A DNA stretch of 12,032 nucleotides from an uncultured Clostridia bacterium (GCA_934757865.1 CAKVLS010000015.1:1-12032), one strand, 5' to 3'; shown: positions 1 through 7,332, counted from the first letter of the stretch. Numbers and translations are program-made. Notes: generated by a model from the letters alone, not told the origin.

Positions 1-520
1 CTTTGAAAATAGTGCAAACCAGCATTAGTAGTACACAAGCAAGAAGATTGCCAACTATGACAGAAGATAAACTTTGCCAAAAGTTAAGTCTAGTAAAACA
101 TGCAATGCCACTTCCCGCCCAAACACCAGTCATTGGTGCAGGAATTGCGACAAACAGCATTATAGCTGTCCACACCGCAAAAGTTTTATTTTTTGAAGTG
201 TCGTCTTTTTCCATATCAGAGCCTTGCTTTTTGAATTTTGTTTCAAGTCTAGCTATAAAATTTTTGAAAAGTTTAGTATTTTTTAGTTTTTGAAAGATAG
301 GTTTAATTAACAATATAATAAGCACAGAGGCTAGGCTTGAACCCAAAAAACTTGCCAAAAATGCAGCAAATGGAGATAACGCTTTAGCCCCCCAAATTTC
401 GCTAGACATACCAAAAGGCATACCAACACGAGCCTCGCAAATAGGCAACATTGATATAAATAGAGTAGACAAAAAGCTCCCGCTCCCACTCGCAAAAAAT
501 TGTTGAATAGCATTTATCAT
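1..520 (-). CDS. Putative small multidrug export family membrane protein (COG2426/PF06695), 3' end missing
   Basis: The reverse strand is open from an ATG at 520 to the window edge (173 codons, no stop). The product starts MINAIQQFF and has a hydrophobic N-terminal region with an LPICEARVGMPFGM segment (about 25-38). This matches the 'LP..E.RgaiPyG' signature of the family. A helix follows at about 48-72, then a charged cytoplasmic-looking linker (78-113). A second family signature, FVAIPAPMTGVWAGSGIA (123-140), precedes another helix (about 152-171). The family name comes from similarity; a transport role is not proven for most members. Only the last part should be missing, since relatives are usually about 150-200 residues. 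An in-frame ATG at 547 would add nine residues (MSKYLYTIY). Neither start has a clear ribosome binding site. 520 is preferred because relatives begin just before the first helix. I recognise the family from its two motifs; the substrate is unknown. Confidence 0.8.
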   Translation of the reverse strand, partial: MINAIQQFFASGSGSFLSTLFISMLPICEARVGMPFGMSSEIWGAKALSPFAAFLASFLGSSLASVLIILLIKPIFQKLKNTKLFKNFIARLETKFKKQGSDMEKDDTSKNKTFAVWTAIMLFVAIPAPMTGVWAGSGIACFTRLNFWQSLSSVIVGNLLACVLLMLVCTIFK

Positions 521-593
521 ATATATAGTATATAAATATTTTGACATTTTAATGCTACCGCCACAAAAAATTTTATAAAAAAACCTAAAAGCA

Positions 594-622
594 TTGACAT
601 TGCCCTGTTATTTTGGTAAACT
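594..622 (+). promoter_or_regulatory. Sigma-A-type promoter of the tRNA-Ser gene
   Basis: TTGACA at 594-599 and TAAACT at 617-622 are separated by 17 bp. Transcription would start near 629, about 20 nt before the mature 5' end of the tRNA, giving a short leader for RNase P to remove. Confidence 0.7.
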
Positions 623-650
623 AACCCTGCAAGTTTCAAAAATCTTGTAT

Positions 651-741
651 GTAGTGGTACTCAAGAGGCTCAAGAGGACGCCCTGCTAAGGCGTTAGAGG
701 TCGCAAGGCCTGCGAGGGTTCAAATCCCTCCCACTACGCCA
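651..741 (+). tRNA. tRNA-Ser (anticodon GCU)
   Basis: A full class II cloverleaf can be folded. The acceptor GTAGTGG (651-657) pairs with CCACTAC (731-737). The D stem CTC/GAG is at 660-662 and 674-676. The anticodon stem ACGCC/GGCGT (678-682, 690-694) encloses the loop CTGCTAA with anticodon GCT at 685-687, reading AGC and AGU codons. The long variable arm typical of tRNA-Ser is an AGGTC/GGCCT stem closed by a GCAA tetraloop (698-711). The T stem GAGGG/CCCTC (714-718, 726-730) encloses TTCAAAT. The discriminator base is G738, as expected for serine, and the 3' CCA (739-741) is encoded in the DNA. It stands alone, with its own promoter and terminator. Confidence 0.97.
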
Positions 742-745
742 AAGG

Positions 746-775
746 TAGCTATGGTTTTTCCATAGCTATTTTTTT
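746..775 (+). terminator. Rho-independent terminator of the tRNA-Ser gene
   Basis: A perfect 9-bp stem, TAGCTATGG (746-754) and CCATAGCTA (760-768), has a TTTTT loop and is followed by seven T (769-775). It begins four bases after the encoded CCA end. Confidence 0.93.
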
Positions 776-917
776 ATTCTTTGCCAAATATGTTTAGTAA
801 AAAAAGTTAATTTATACGACTTATGTTAATGTCTAGAATTTGCTGTTTTTGTCGCTTCGTGACTTTTGGTGGGATATTTTAGTCTCTTCAAAAATATTTT
901 ATAAAATTTTCAAAAAA

Positions 918-944
918 TTAGCACTCAACACTTGACAGTGCTAA
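918..944. promoter_or_regulatory. CIRCE operator (HrcA binding site) of clpB
   Basis: The left half TTAGCACTC (918-926), a 9-base spacer and the right half CAGTGCTAA (936-944) match the CIRCE consensus TTAGCACTC-N9-GAGTGCTAA with one mismatch, C for G at 936. In Bacillota this element binds the HrcA repressor, whose activity depends on GroE. Here it covers the -35 box of the clpB promoter, so bound HrcA would block RNA polymerase directly. The hrcA gene itself is not in the window. Confidence 0.93.
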
Positions 945-960
945 AATGGTGTATTATAAT
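932..960 (+). promoter_or_regulatory. Consensus sigma-A promoter of clpB
   Basis: TTGACA (932-937) and TATAAT (955-960), 17 bp apart, match the vegetative consensus perfectly. The -35 box lies across the spacer and right half of the CIRCE element. The design suggests a very strong promoter held down by repression. The start site should be near 967, with AGGAGGT at 974-980 as ribosome binding site for the ATG at 989. Confidence 0.93.
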
Positions 961-988
961 GTGCCCGAAACATAGGAGGTAACACATT

Positions 989-3568
989 ATGAACTATGAA
1001 AAATTAACACAAAAATGCGCTCAATGTTTGCAAGATGCCCAAAGCCTTGCACTATCAAGTGGCAATCAAGAGATAACACCTTTGCATATCTTGTCTACAC
1101 TTATTAGTGACGAAGAGGGGCTTATTCCGCAAATATTAAGTGATATCAATATCAACATGAGCTATCTAAAAAAGGATGTAAAAGAAGCTATCAAAGCTTT
1201 GCCTAAGATAAGCCCACTAAACAAAGTATATTTGTCAACTGAGACTGATACTATGCTTAACCTAGCTGAGAATATTGCTAAACAAATGAACGATGAATAC
1301 ACATCTGTTGAGCATGTATTCCTTGCTATGCTAGAAAAAGCCGACAAAAAGACAAAAGAAATTTTGACCAAAAACGGCGTAAATAAGCAAGAGTTTATGA
1401 AAGACTTAGCTAATGTCCGTGGCAATACCAATGTCACAACAGATAGCCCAGAGGGTACATATAATGCTCTTAAAAAGTACGGCACAGACCTTGTTGAGCT
1501 TGCTCGTAAGAACAAGATCGATCCAGTCATTGGTCGTGATAGTGAGATAAGAGATACTATTATGATTTTGTCTCGTAAGACAAAAAACAACCCAGTCCTA
1601 ATAGGTGAGGCGGGCGTTGGTAAAACAGCCATTGTCGAAGGTCTTGCCCAAAGAATAGTTAACGGAGATGTTCCGGCTAACCTAAAGAATAGGACAATCT
1701 TTTCACTAGATATGGGCGCTCTTGTATCAGGCGCTAAGTACCGTGGCGAGTTTGAAGAGAGATTAAAGGCTGTTCTTGGCGAAGTCAAAAAGAGCAACGG
1801 CAGAATTATACTATTTATAGATGAACTTCACACAATAGTTGGTGCAGGAAAAACTGATGGCGCTATGGATGCTGGCAACCTACTTAAACCTATGCTTGCA
1901 AGAGGTGAACTACATTGTATAGGCGCTACAACTCTTAACGAGTATCATAAATATATCGAAAAAGACCCAGCCCTTGAAAGAAGATTCCAAAAAGTCCTTG
2001 TTGCTGAGCCAACAGTAGAAGATACTATTGCTATTTTGAGAGGTCTAAAAGAAAGATACGAAGTATATCACGGAGTAAAAATTAGTGATAGTGCCCTAAT
2101 CAACGCAGCAGTACTTTCTAATAGATATATAACAGATAGATTTTTGCCAGATAAAGCCATTGACCTTGTGGACGAGGCATGCGCAATAGTTAAGACAGAG
2201 ATTGATTCTATGCCAACCGAGATGGACGAGATAAGACACAAAATGATTCAGCTTCAAATAGAAGAGACCGCTCTAAAGAAAGAAACTGATAAACTATCTC
2301 AAAAGCATCTAGAAGATATCCAAAAACAACTTGCAACCCTTCAAGACAAGTTTAATGAGATGAACGCAAAATTAAAGAAGGAAAAAGAAAACATTGCCAA
2401 AGTCCAATCTATCAAAGAGCAAATATCTAATGTTAATGCCGAGATAGAAAATGCCCAAAGAGCTTATGACCTAAACAAAGCTGCTGAGCTAAAATATACA
2501 AAACTAATTGCTTTGCAAGACGAGTTGAAAAAAGCCGAAAAACTTGTCGAAGGCGAGAAAAATGGCATTTTGCAAAGTAAAGTAACAGATGAAGAGATAA
2601 GGCAAGTTGTTTCTAAGTGGACAGGTATACCTGTTAATAACCTAAAAGAAAGCGAAAGAGAAAAGATTTTGAGACTTCCAGAAATCTTACACAATAGAGT
2701 TGTTGGGCAAGACGAAGCTGTCGAAAAAGTAGCCAATGCAATCCTTCGTTCTAGGGCAGGCATACAAGATCCTAATAGACCTCTTGGTTCGTTCTTATTC
2801 TTAGGACCTACTGGTGTAGGTAAGACAGAACTTTCAAAAACTCTTAGCGAAGCCTTGTTTGACGATGAGAAAAACATCATAAGACTAGATATGAGTGAAT
2901 ATATGGAGAAGTTCTCAGTATCTAGACTAATAGGTGCTCCTCCTGGATATGTAGGTTACGAAGAAGGCGGACAATTAACCGAAGCCGTAAGGCGTAAACC
3001 ATACTCAGTTGTACTATTTGATGAGATAGAAAAAGCCCACCCAGATGTATTCAATGTATTGCTTCAAATACTAGATGACGGTCGTATCACTGACTCTATG
3101 GGTAAAACTGTGGACTTTAAGAACACAATTATTATTTTGACCAGCAACCTAGGCGCTGATGTTATCCTAAATAGTATTGAAGAAAACCACACAATAACCG
3201 AAGAAGCTAGACAAACGGTAAAAGGTATCTTAAAGGAACATTTTAGACCTGAGTTTTTGAACAGGCTTGACGATATCATTTTGTTCAAACCTCTTGCCAA
3301 AGACCAAATCTCTAAGATTGTTGATTTACTTCTTAAAAAGTTATCATCTAGACTTGCCGATAAGCAACTTACTCTAACCGTAACTGATAATGCAAAAGAT
3401 TATATCATCAAAAACGGCTACGATGAAGCTTATGGTGCAAGACCTCTTAAGAGATTTATTCAAGACTCAGTTGAGACAGCTGTCGCAAGAAAGATTTTGA
3501 GCGACGATATCCCAGCGGGCACTAATATAACTGTTGATGCTGACGAAAATAACATTATAATTAAATAG
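989..3568 (+). CDS. clpB: ATP-dependent disaggregase ClpB (Hsp100)
   Basis: A cytoplasmic hexameric AAA+ chaperone that pulls polypeptides out of aggregates, normally with DnaK/DnaJ/GrpE. At 859 residues it has the full family length. An N-terminal Clp repeat domain (about 1-150) is followed by AAA domain 1, with Walker A GEAGVGKT (206-213), pore loop KYRG (250-253), Walker B ILFIDE (274-279) and arginine fingers R331/R332. The long coiled-coil M domain (about 405-525) is charged and heptad-like. AAA domain 2 has Walker A GPTGVGKT (606-613), pore loop GYVG (653-656), Walker B VVLFDE (674-679) and the GAR sensor-2 motif (816-818). The long M domain separates it from ClpC and ClpE, and no ClpP-binding IGF/LGF loop was noticed, so ClpB is preferred. 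AGGAGGT lies 8 bases before the ATG. It is expressed alone, from a CIRCE-controlled promoter to the terminator at 3712-3755. All catalytic motifs are intact. Confidence 0.98.
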   Translation: MNYEKLTQKCAQCLQDAQSLALSSGNQEITPLHILSTLISDEEGLIPQILSDININMSYLKKDVKEAIKALPKISPLNKVYLSTETDTMLNLAENIAKQMNDEYTSVEHVFLAMLEKADKKTKEILTKNGVNKQEFMKDLANVRGNTNVTTDSPEGTYNALKKYGTDLVELARKNKIDPVIGRDSEIRDTIMILSRKTKNNPVLIGEAGVGKTAIVEGLAQRIVNGDVPANLKNRTIFSLDMGALVSGAKYRGEFEERLKAVLGEVKKSNGRIILFIDELHTIVGAGKTDGAMDAGNLLKPMLARGELHCIGATTLNEYHKYIEKDPALERRFQKVLVAEPTVEDTIAILRGLKERYEVYHGVKISDSALINAAVLSNRYITDRFLPDKAIDLVDEACAIVKTEIDSMPTEMDEIRHKMIQLQIEETALKKETDKLSQKHLEDIQKQLATLQDKFNEMNAKLKKEKENIAKVQSIKEQISNVNAEIENAQRAYDLNKAAELKYTKLIALQDELKKAEKLVEGEKNGILQSKVTDEEIRQVVSKWTGIPVNNLKESEREKILRLPEILHNRVVGQDEAVEKVANAILRSRAGIQDPNRPLGSFLFLGPTGVGKTELSKTLSEALFDDEKNIIRLDMSEYMEKFSVSRLIGAPPGYVGYEEGGQLTEAVRRKPYSVVLFDEIEKAHPDVFNVLLQILDDGRITDSMGKTVDFKNTIIILTSNLGADVILNSIEENHTITEEARQTVKGILKEHFRPEFLNRLDDIILFKPLAKDQISKIVDLLLKKLSSRLADKQLTLTVTDNAKDYIIKNGYDEAYGARPLKRFIQDSVETAVARKILSDDIPAGTNITVDADENNIIIK

Positions 3569-3711
3569 GTTATATAATCTAATAATTAGGCAAAATAATT
3601 GGGTAAAAATTAGCTATTATAATGCCGAGATTAAGTTAAATACTTGGCGTAAATAGTGCTGGTATTGACCTCAAAACACTTGATTATTAGCCAAAAAAAC
3701 CAACTAAAAAC

Positions 3712-3755
3712 GCACTCAAAATTATGTGAAAAGCATATTTTTGGGTGCATTTTTT
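3712..3755 (+). terminator. Terminator of clpB
   Basis: Left arm GCACTCAAAATTATG (3712-3726) pairs with CATATTTTTGGGTGC (3734-3748). One G-T wobble and one T-T mismatch occur in 15 positions, and the loop has 7 bases. An A and six T (3750-3755) follow. Confidence 0.88.
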
Positions 3756-3874
3756 ATACTTTTCAAAAAAAATATTAGCCTATTTTTTACTAAAAAGTGC
3801 TAAAAAACAGCCTAAAATGATATGTTTTTGACGATTTTTGTAGTTTTTGGGGTGTCAAAAAAAATCTTCCCCCC

Positions 3875-3902
3875 TTTACAAACATTTCCAAAGTGGTATA
3901 AT
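3875..3902 (+). promoter_or_regulatory. Sigma-A-type promoter of the HD-GYP gene
   Basis: TTTACA (3875-3880) and TATAAT (3897-3902) are 16 bp apart. The expected start site (about 3908-3910) is only a few bases before the ATG at 3913, so the mRNA would be leaderless or nearly so. Confidence 0.75.
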
Positions 3903-3912
3903 AATAGTACTT

Positions 3913-4758
3913 ATGGAAAACATAGAAGATTTTATTATCGACGAAAGATATATTAACAAAGAAGATTTTTATAAAATAAAAGCACTTACAGATCTTGTCA
4001 AAGGACACTCTCCAGAGACTTATGTGCATCTATTTGATGTGGCAAAACGAAGTGTAATTTTAGGACAAATTTTTGGACTTGCTCATGAGGACTTAGTTAC
4101 TGTGTATAGTGCGGGACTACTTCATGATGTGGGAAAAGTCGTAGTTGATACAAAATTATTACATAAGTTTGGATTAACCAAAGAAGATGTTGAGATAATT
4201 AGGGAGCAACATATAAAAGGTACTAAACTTATAATAGACGGATATTTTGATAAAGACATTGTAGAAACTTGTTTCCACCACCACGAGCGTCTAGACGGTT
4301 CGGGTTATCCTATGGGAATTAAAGGAAATCAAATAACTCTTAATGACAGAATAATTCAAGTAGCAGATGTTGTAAGTGCAATGGTATTGCACAGAAGTTA
4401 TAGAGATGGTGTACACACATATGAAGAGGCAAGCGAAATCATCAACATGCTAGCTGACAAGGGCAGATTAGACAAAACTGTTGTTTTTGCTATGGATGAA
4501 GTATTATCAGAAGAAAAGTACTATAAAGAAAAAATATTAACTAAAAAAGTACACGAAAAAACTACTGATTTTTCTAAAGACATTAAGACATTAATTGACT
4601 ATGAGTCAATTAGCGAGTTTTCTAAAGTTAAACATATTAGAACACCAGAAAGACCAGATGAGCAATTTGAAGAGAGTGTATTTGACGAGTCAAACAGTTA
4701 TCAAGATAGCACCCCTAGGATATATTCTTCTCATAAGACAGATGTCCCAGAACAATAA
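3913..4758 (+). CDS. HD-GYP domain protein, putative cyclic-di-GMP phosphodiesterase
   Basis: 281 residues. An HD-GYP domain spans about 30-200 and carries the metal ligands expected of the family: HDVGK (H71, D72, K75), H100, the signature HHERLDGSGYP (123-133) with H123 and H124, and D152 in ADVVSA. Such enzymes hydrolyse cyclic-di-GMP to pGpG or GMP. There is no receiver, PAS or membrane domain. The last 70 or so residues are polar and look disordered, with no recognised domain. The frame is open back to an ATG at 3847, but the promoter at 3875-3902 lies inside that extension. The ATG at 3913 begins MENIEDF and fits the promoter. No ribosome binding site precedes it, in line with a leaderless message. 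It is a single-gene unit ended at 4832-4864. No GGDEF cyclase is in the window. Enzyme activity on cyclic-di-GMP is inferred from the complete motif set. Confidence 0.92.
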   Translation: MENIEDFIIDERYINKEDFYKIKALTDLVKGHSPETYVHLFDVAKRSVILGQIFGLAHEDLVTVYSAGLLHDVGKVVVDTKLLHKFGLTKEDVEIIREQHIKGTKLIIDGYFDKDIVETCFHHHERLDGSGYPMGIKGNQITLNDRIIQVADVVSAMVLHRSYRDGVHTYEEASEIINMLADKGRLDKTVVFAMDEVLSEEKYYKEKILTKKVHEKTTDFSKDIKTLIDYESISEFSKVKHIRTPERPDEQFEESVFDESNSYQDSTPRIYSSHKTDVPEQ

Positions 4759-4831
4759 AATATATACAATAAAAAATACATTTATAAATATGAAATAGAA
4801 TGTTTTTTGAGATATTTATAATAAAAAATAG

Positions 4832-4864
4832 AAACAGAGCAAAAAAATAAGCTCTGTTTTTTTT
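4832..4864 (+). terminator. Terminator of the HD-GYP gene
   Basis: AAACAGAGC (4832-4840) pairs perfectly with GCTCTGTTT (4851-4859) around a 10-base A-rich loop, and eight T run from 4857 to 4864. Confidence 0.93.
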
Positions 4865-4882
4865 GTGCCTTTTGTTAAAAAG

Positions 4883-4911
4883 TTGAAAAAATCAATATTT
4901 TATGTTATCAT
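4883..4911 (+). promoter_or_regulatory. Likely promoter of the P-loop/alkyltransferase operon
   Basis: TTGAAA (4883-4888) and TATCAT (4906-4911) lie 17 bp apart, just upstream of the GAGGT ribosome binding site (4921-4925). The -10 box is imperfect. Confidence 0.6.
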
Positions 4912-4930
4912 AATATTATAGAGGTAGATT

Positions 4931-5833
4931 ATGAAAAACAAAAAAGCCCCTAAGGGCACAACAGTTTTGATAGGACCTATGGGAGTGGGCAAGTCACTAC
5001 TTGCAAGAGAACTTTCAAAAAAGACTGGCATGCCAGTACTTCAATTAGACCTAATGCGTCATTGCCCTAAATCTATCAAGGATATAGAGAGAGTTGAACA
5101 TGACGTGATACTTGATATCGTTGACATAAGAGAAGAGTTAGACAATGCCGGAGATAGCCTTTCGAAAGAAGCTAGAAAAAACTTGTTAGAAACTCTTGAA
5201 ACAAAAGAAAATTTTGTGTCCGTATGTGAAAGACGTAAAAAATTAAGGGCTCAGTACCCAAATCTTCCTAACTATGAAGATTTTGGATTTAAGATGAGTG
5301 AAGAAGTTGGACTTATCAATAGAGCCAAAGAATGTGGTATGGATCCTAATATTATTTGGAGTTATTACCAAAAGTTTTATGAGATTGAACTATTAAAACA
5401 GGTTCCATTCCATTTGACAGAGCCTGTTATATTAGATATGGGCGGCGGAGTGCCTGTAGTTTTACAAAAGGAGTTTGAAAGATGTGAAAATAGAATTAAG
5501 CTCCTTATGGTATCTAAGTCACAACTTAGAAGTGTTGTTCCTTATACTCCATCTGAGATGCAAGTTGAACTTAACAAAGCTTTTGAGAGTTTTGACAAAA
5601 GCAATATTGTTAGTTTGCACCTTCCTGAAGGATACGAGGCACAAGACAGAAGGTCGGCAAGAGATAAATTAACAGCGGGATTTATTGCTAGTGGTCAATA
5701 TGACGAGAGAGCTGGCGTTATGGTAGATACAACAGGTATGGTACTTGCAGATCATAATATTAACCAAGAAGTTGTATCAAGTGTTGCAGATTCTATAATT
5801 GAAAAGACTAATATTCAATCAGCTTGTCAATAA
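4931..5833 (+). CDS. Divergent shikimate-kinase-like P-loop protein with a large insertion
   Basis: 300 residues. The N-terminus has a Walker A of the shikimate kinase type, GPMGVGKS (15-22). The GGG signature of that fold is at 171-173 (LDMGGGVPVV), followed by a strand/helix KLLMVSKSQLRS. A C-terminal segment QYDERAGVMVDTTG (256-269) resembles the kinase's 'PLY.E.AD..vdT' end. A charged, mostly helical stretch (about 55-165) separates the P-loop half from the GGG motif, making the protein nearly twice the usual length of about 170. By eye, the first Asp of the substrate DxD is Gln38, with Asp40 kept. The Arg of RxPLY is replaced by Ala253. Both changes argue against ordinary shikimate phosphorylation. 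GAGGT is placed well before the ATG. The alkyltransferase-like gene follows after 27 bases in the same transcript. It could be a nucleotide-binding regulator or a small-molecule kinase; the substrate is unknown. Confidence 0.75.
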   Translation: MKNKKAPKGTTVLIGPMGVGKSLLARELSKKTGMPVLQLDLMRHCPKSIKDIERVEHDVILDIVDIREELDNAGDSLSKEARKNLLETLETKENFVSVCERRKKLRAQYPNLPNYEDFGFKMSEEVGLINRAKECGMDPNIIWSYYQKFYEIELLKQVPFHLTEPVILDMGGGVPVVLQKEFERCENRIKLLMVSKSQLRSVVPYTPSEMQVELNKAFESFDKSNIVSLHLPEGYEAQDRRSARDKLTAGFIASGQYDERAGVMVDTTGMVLADHNINQEVVSSVADSIIEKTNIQSACQ

Positions 5834-5860
5834 TATTGTTAGATAATATTGAGAGGTTAT

Positions 5861-6169
5861 ATGGGACCAGTTTTTAGTAAAGTATACGAAAAAGTTAAAC
5901 AAATACCAAAAGGCAAAGTTACAACCTATGGTGAGATAGCAAGAGCTATCGGCAACCCACACATGTCAAGAAGAGTGGGCTATGCCTTGCATGCCAACCC
6001 TGAGCCAATAGTTATACCCTGTCATAGAGTAGTTAATCGATTTGGAGAACTCTCTAGAGCATTTGCCTTTGGGGGTAAAGATGTCCAGAGCGACCTACTA
6101 AAAGCCGAAGGCGTAGAAGTAAATGACGGCGTTGTCAACCTTGAAAAATATATGTACTACTTTGACTAG
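5861..6169 (+). CDS. Alkylguanine-DNA-alkyltransferase-like protein, DNA-binding domain only (MGMT family, PF01035)
   Basis: 102 residues, matching the C-terminal DNA-binding/active-site domain of O6-alkylguanine-DNA alkyltransferase (Ogt/MGMT) without the N-terminal domain. Visible features are KGKVTTYGEIARAIG (17-31), the arginine-finger region SRRVGYAL (36-43) and the active-site motif PCHRV with Cys54 (53-57). A GG.D...LL.AEGV ending also fits the family. Alkyltransferase-like proteins normally have Trp in place of this Cys, so this one could still accept alkyl groups. The ATG at 5861 has AGAGG at 5852-5856. A TTG at 5849 would add four residues but has no ribosome binding site. The upstream stop is 27 bases away, and the terminator at 6236-6267 follows. 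Role in DNA repair is inferred from the family. Small solo domains of this kind are common in Bacillota. Confidence 0.9.
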   Translation: MGPVFSKVYEKVKQIPKGKVTTYGEIARAIGNPHMSRRVGYALHANPEPIVIPCHRVVNRFGELSRAFAFGGKDVQSDLLKAEGVEVNDGVVNLEKYMYYFD

Positions 6170-6235
6170 AACTAAGTAATATTATTGCAAGATACCGAAT
6201 AAATTAACAAAAAACTAAAATTAAATAAAAAAAAT

Positions 6236-6267
6236 AAAAACACCTATTTATTAGGTGTTTTTTTTTT
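6236..6267. terminator. Bidirectional terminator between convergent operons
   Basis: CACCTA (6241-6246) pairs with TAGGTG (6252-6257), extended by flanking A and T runs (AAAAA 6236-6240, T 6258-6267). It ends the rightward alkyltransferase operon. Read leftward it ends the kinase operon, whose stop codon (6244-6246) lies inside the stem. Confidence 0.9.
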
Positions 6268-7332
6268 GAATTTTATAGTGAATGTAGAGCCAACATTAAG
6301 CTCGCTATCTACTGTTATTTCCGCTTCGTGTATGTCAAGTATTTTTTTGACAAGGGCAAGTCCAAGACCGTTGCCTTCTTTTGAGTGTGAGTTGTCACCT
6401 TGATAGAATTTATCAAATAGATGCTTTTTTGTCGTCTCTGTCATACCTGAGCCATTGTCACTTACGGTAGCTATTACATAGTCGCCGTCTTCTTTTAGGG
6501 TGGTAGATATTTTACCTTTTGGCGAGGTAAACTTGATTGCGTTTTCAAACAAGTTTTTCCATACTTGATACATTAAGTCTTTGTCAAGGGCAAGGTATAT
6601 TTCGTCAAGGTCAATGTTAAGTTCTATATCTTTTTCTTGCCAACTAGATTGAAGAGATAGTATTGATTGTCTTATCTGTTCTGCGACATTGTACTTTTCA
6701 CGCTTAGCAAATATTCCTTGATTTTCTAGTTTAGAAAGTTTAAGAATATTGCTTGTAAGATTAGTTAGCTGCTTAGTTGCGTTGATGATTATTGTTAGGT
6801 ATTCTTCACGCTTTTTCTTAGGTAATTTTTGGTCTTGCAAAAGTGTTGCATAACCTTGAATTGTAGCAAGTGGCGTTTTTATCTCGTGCGAAACATTAGA
6901 TATAAAATCAGACTTGAACATTTCGTTATATTTTAGCTCTGCAACCATCTTGTTGAAACTATCAAAAACTATCTCGATATCATTTGGCTTTTTGTTTTTA
7001 GTGCGTCTTCTATTGTATTGTATAGTCACGTCAAAGTTACCTTTTGCGACTTCTCTTGCAGCGTCTGCTATATCTGCAAGTGGTTTAGAAAAAGTAAAAC
7101 TAATAGTTAGTGACAAAAGTAGAGTAATGACAATAGAAAGTATTGTAATTAGGTAAAAAGTACCATTAGATATTAGAGAGTTTAGATTAAAAGATTCAAA
7201 ATGGCTAAATATAGCTGTAAATATAATTAGCATAAAAAATAGTATAAGCAAAACAATTGCAATAACCGCAACTATTCGCCTAAACATTAATGCTCTAATT
7301 TTTTTGTACTCAGGGGTTTCTTGTTTTTTCAT
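6244..7332 (-). CDS. Sensor histidine kinase (two-component system)
   Basis: 362 residues. Two N-terminal membrane helices (about 19-42 and 57-81) are joined by an extracellular loop of only about 15 residues. A HAMP-like linker (82-134) comes next. The HisKA domain has SDFISNVSHEIKTPL with phospho-acceptor His149. The HATPase domain has the N box NLFENAIKF (260-268), DNGSGM (292-297) and GNGLGLAL (320-327). It should phosphorylate the response regulator encoded just upstream. The ATG overlaps the regulator's TGA (ATGA), so translation is coupled, with GGTGG in the regulator's 3' end as ribosome binding site. The tiny outer loop means there is no extracellular sensor domain. The signal is probably sensed in the membrane or through a partner protein. 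Confidence 0.96.
   Translation of the reverse strand: MKKQETPEYKKIRALMFRRIVAVIAIVLLILFFMLIIFTAIFSHFESFNLNSLISNGTFYLITILSIVITLLLSLTISFTFSKPLADIADAAREVAKGNFDVTIQYNRRRTKNKKPNDIEIVFDSFNKMVAELKYNEMFKSDFISNVSHEIKTPLATIQGYATLLQDQKLPKKKREEYLTIIINATKQLTNLTSNILKLSKLENQGIFAKREKYNVAEQIRQSILSLQSSWQEKDIELNIDLDEIYLALDKDLMYQVWKNLFENAIKFTSPKGKISTTLKEDGDYVIATVSDNGSGMTETTKKHLFDKFYQGDNSHSKEGNGLGLALVKKILDIHEAEITVDSELNVGSTFTIKFKKKTPNK

Larger units (their letters stand above)
3569..3912. other. Non-coding stretch between clpB and the HD-GYP gene
   Basis: This 344-base AT-rich stretch contains no convincing ORF. It holds an isolated TATAAT at 3618-3623 without a good -35 box, directly followed by a short imperfect hairpin (GCCGAG 3624-3629, CTTGGC about 3643-3648, no T-run). 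The strong terminator at 3712-3755 and the promoter at 3875-3902 follow. The clpB transcript would therefore carry a 3' untranslated region of about 180 bases. An oligo-A run after GGGGTGTC (about 3850-3864) and a CCCCCC run just before the HD-GYP promoter were noted; I cannot assign them a role. Confidence 0.5.

Noticed and set aside
3..293. Rightward ORF at 3-293
   Set aside because: It overlaps the leftward small multidrug export family gene, whose protein has clear family motifs; the rightward product has none and no ribosome binding site.
541..599. Repeated TTGACATT at 541 and 594, as a tandem promoter or integration repeat
   Set aside because: The first copy has no -10 box at the right distance, and the repeat is only 8 bases in AT-rich DNA.
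651..741. tRNA-Ser as an integration site for a mobile element
   Set aside because: I saw no repeat of the tRNA 3' end elsewhere in the window and no integrase gene; the neighbours are ordinary chromosomal genes.
851..867. Small hairpin GTCGC-TTC-GTGAC followed by TTTT upstream of clpB
   Set aside because: The stem is 5 bp with a G-T pair and the T-run is short; no gene ends nearby except the tRNA, which already has a strong terminator.
3847..3912. Longer N-terminus for the HD-GYP gene beginning at the ATG at 3847
   Set aside because: No ribosome binding site, and a good promoter lies inside the extension; the extra 22 residues do not resemble the domain.
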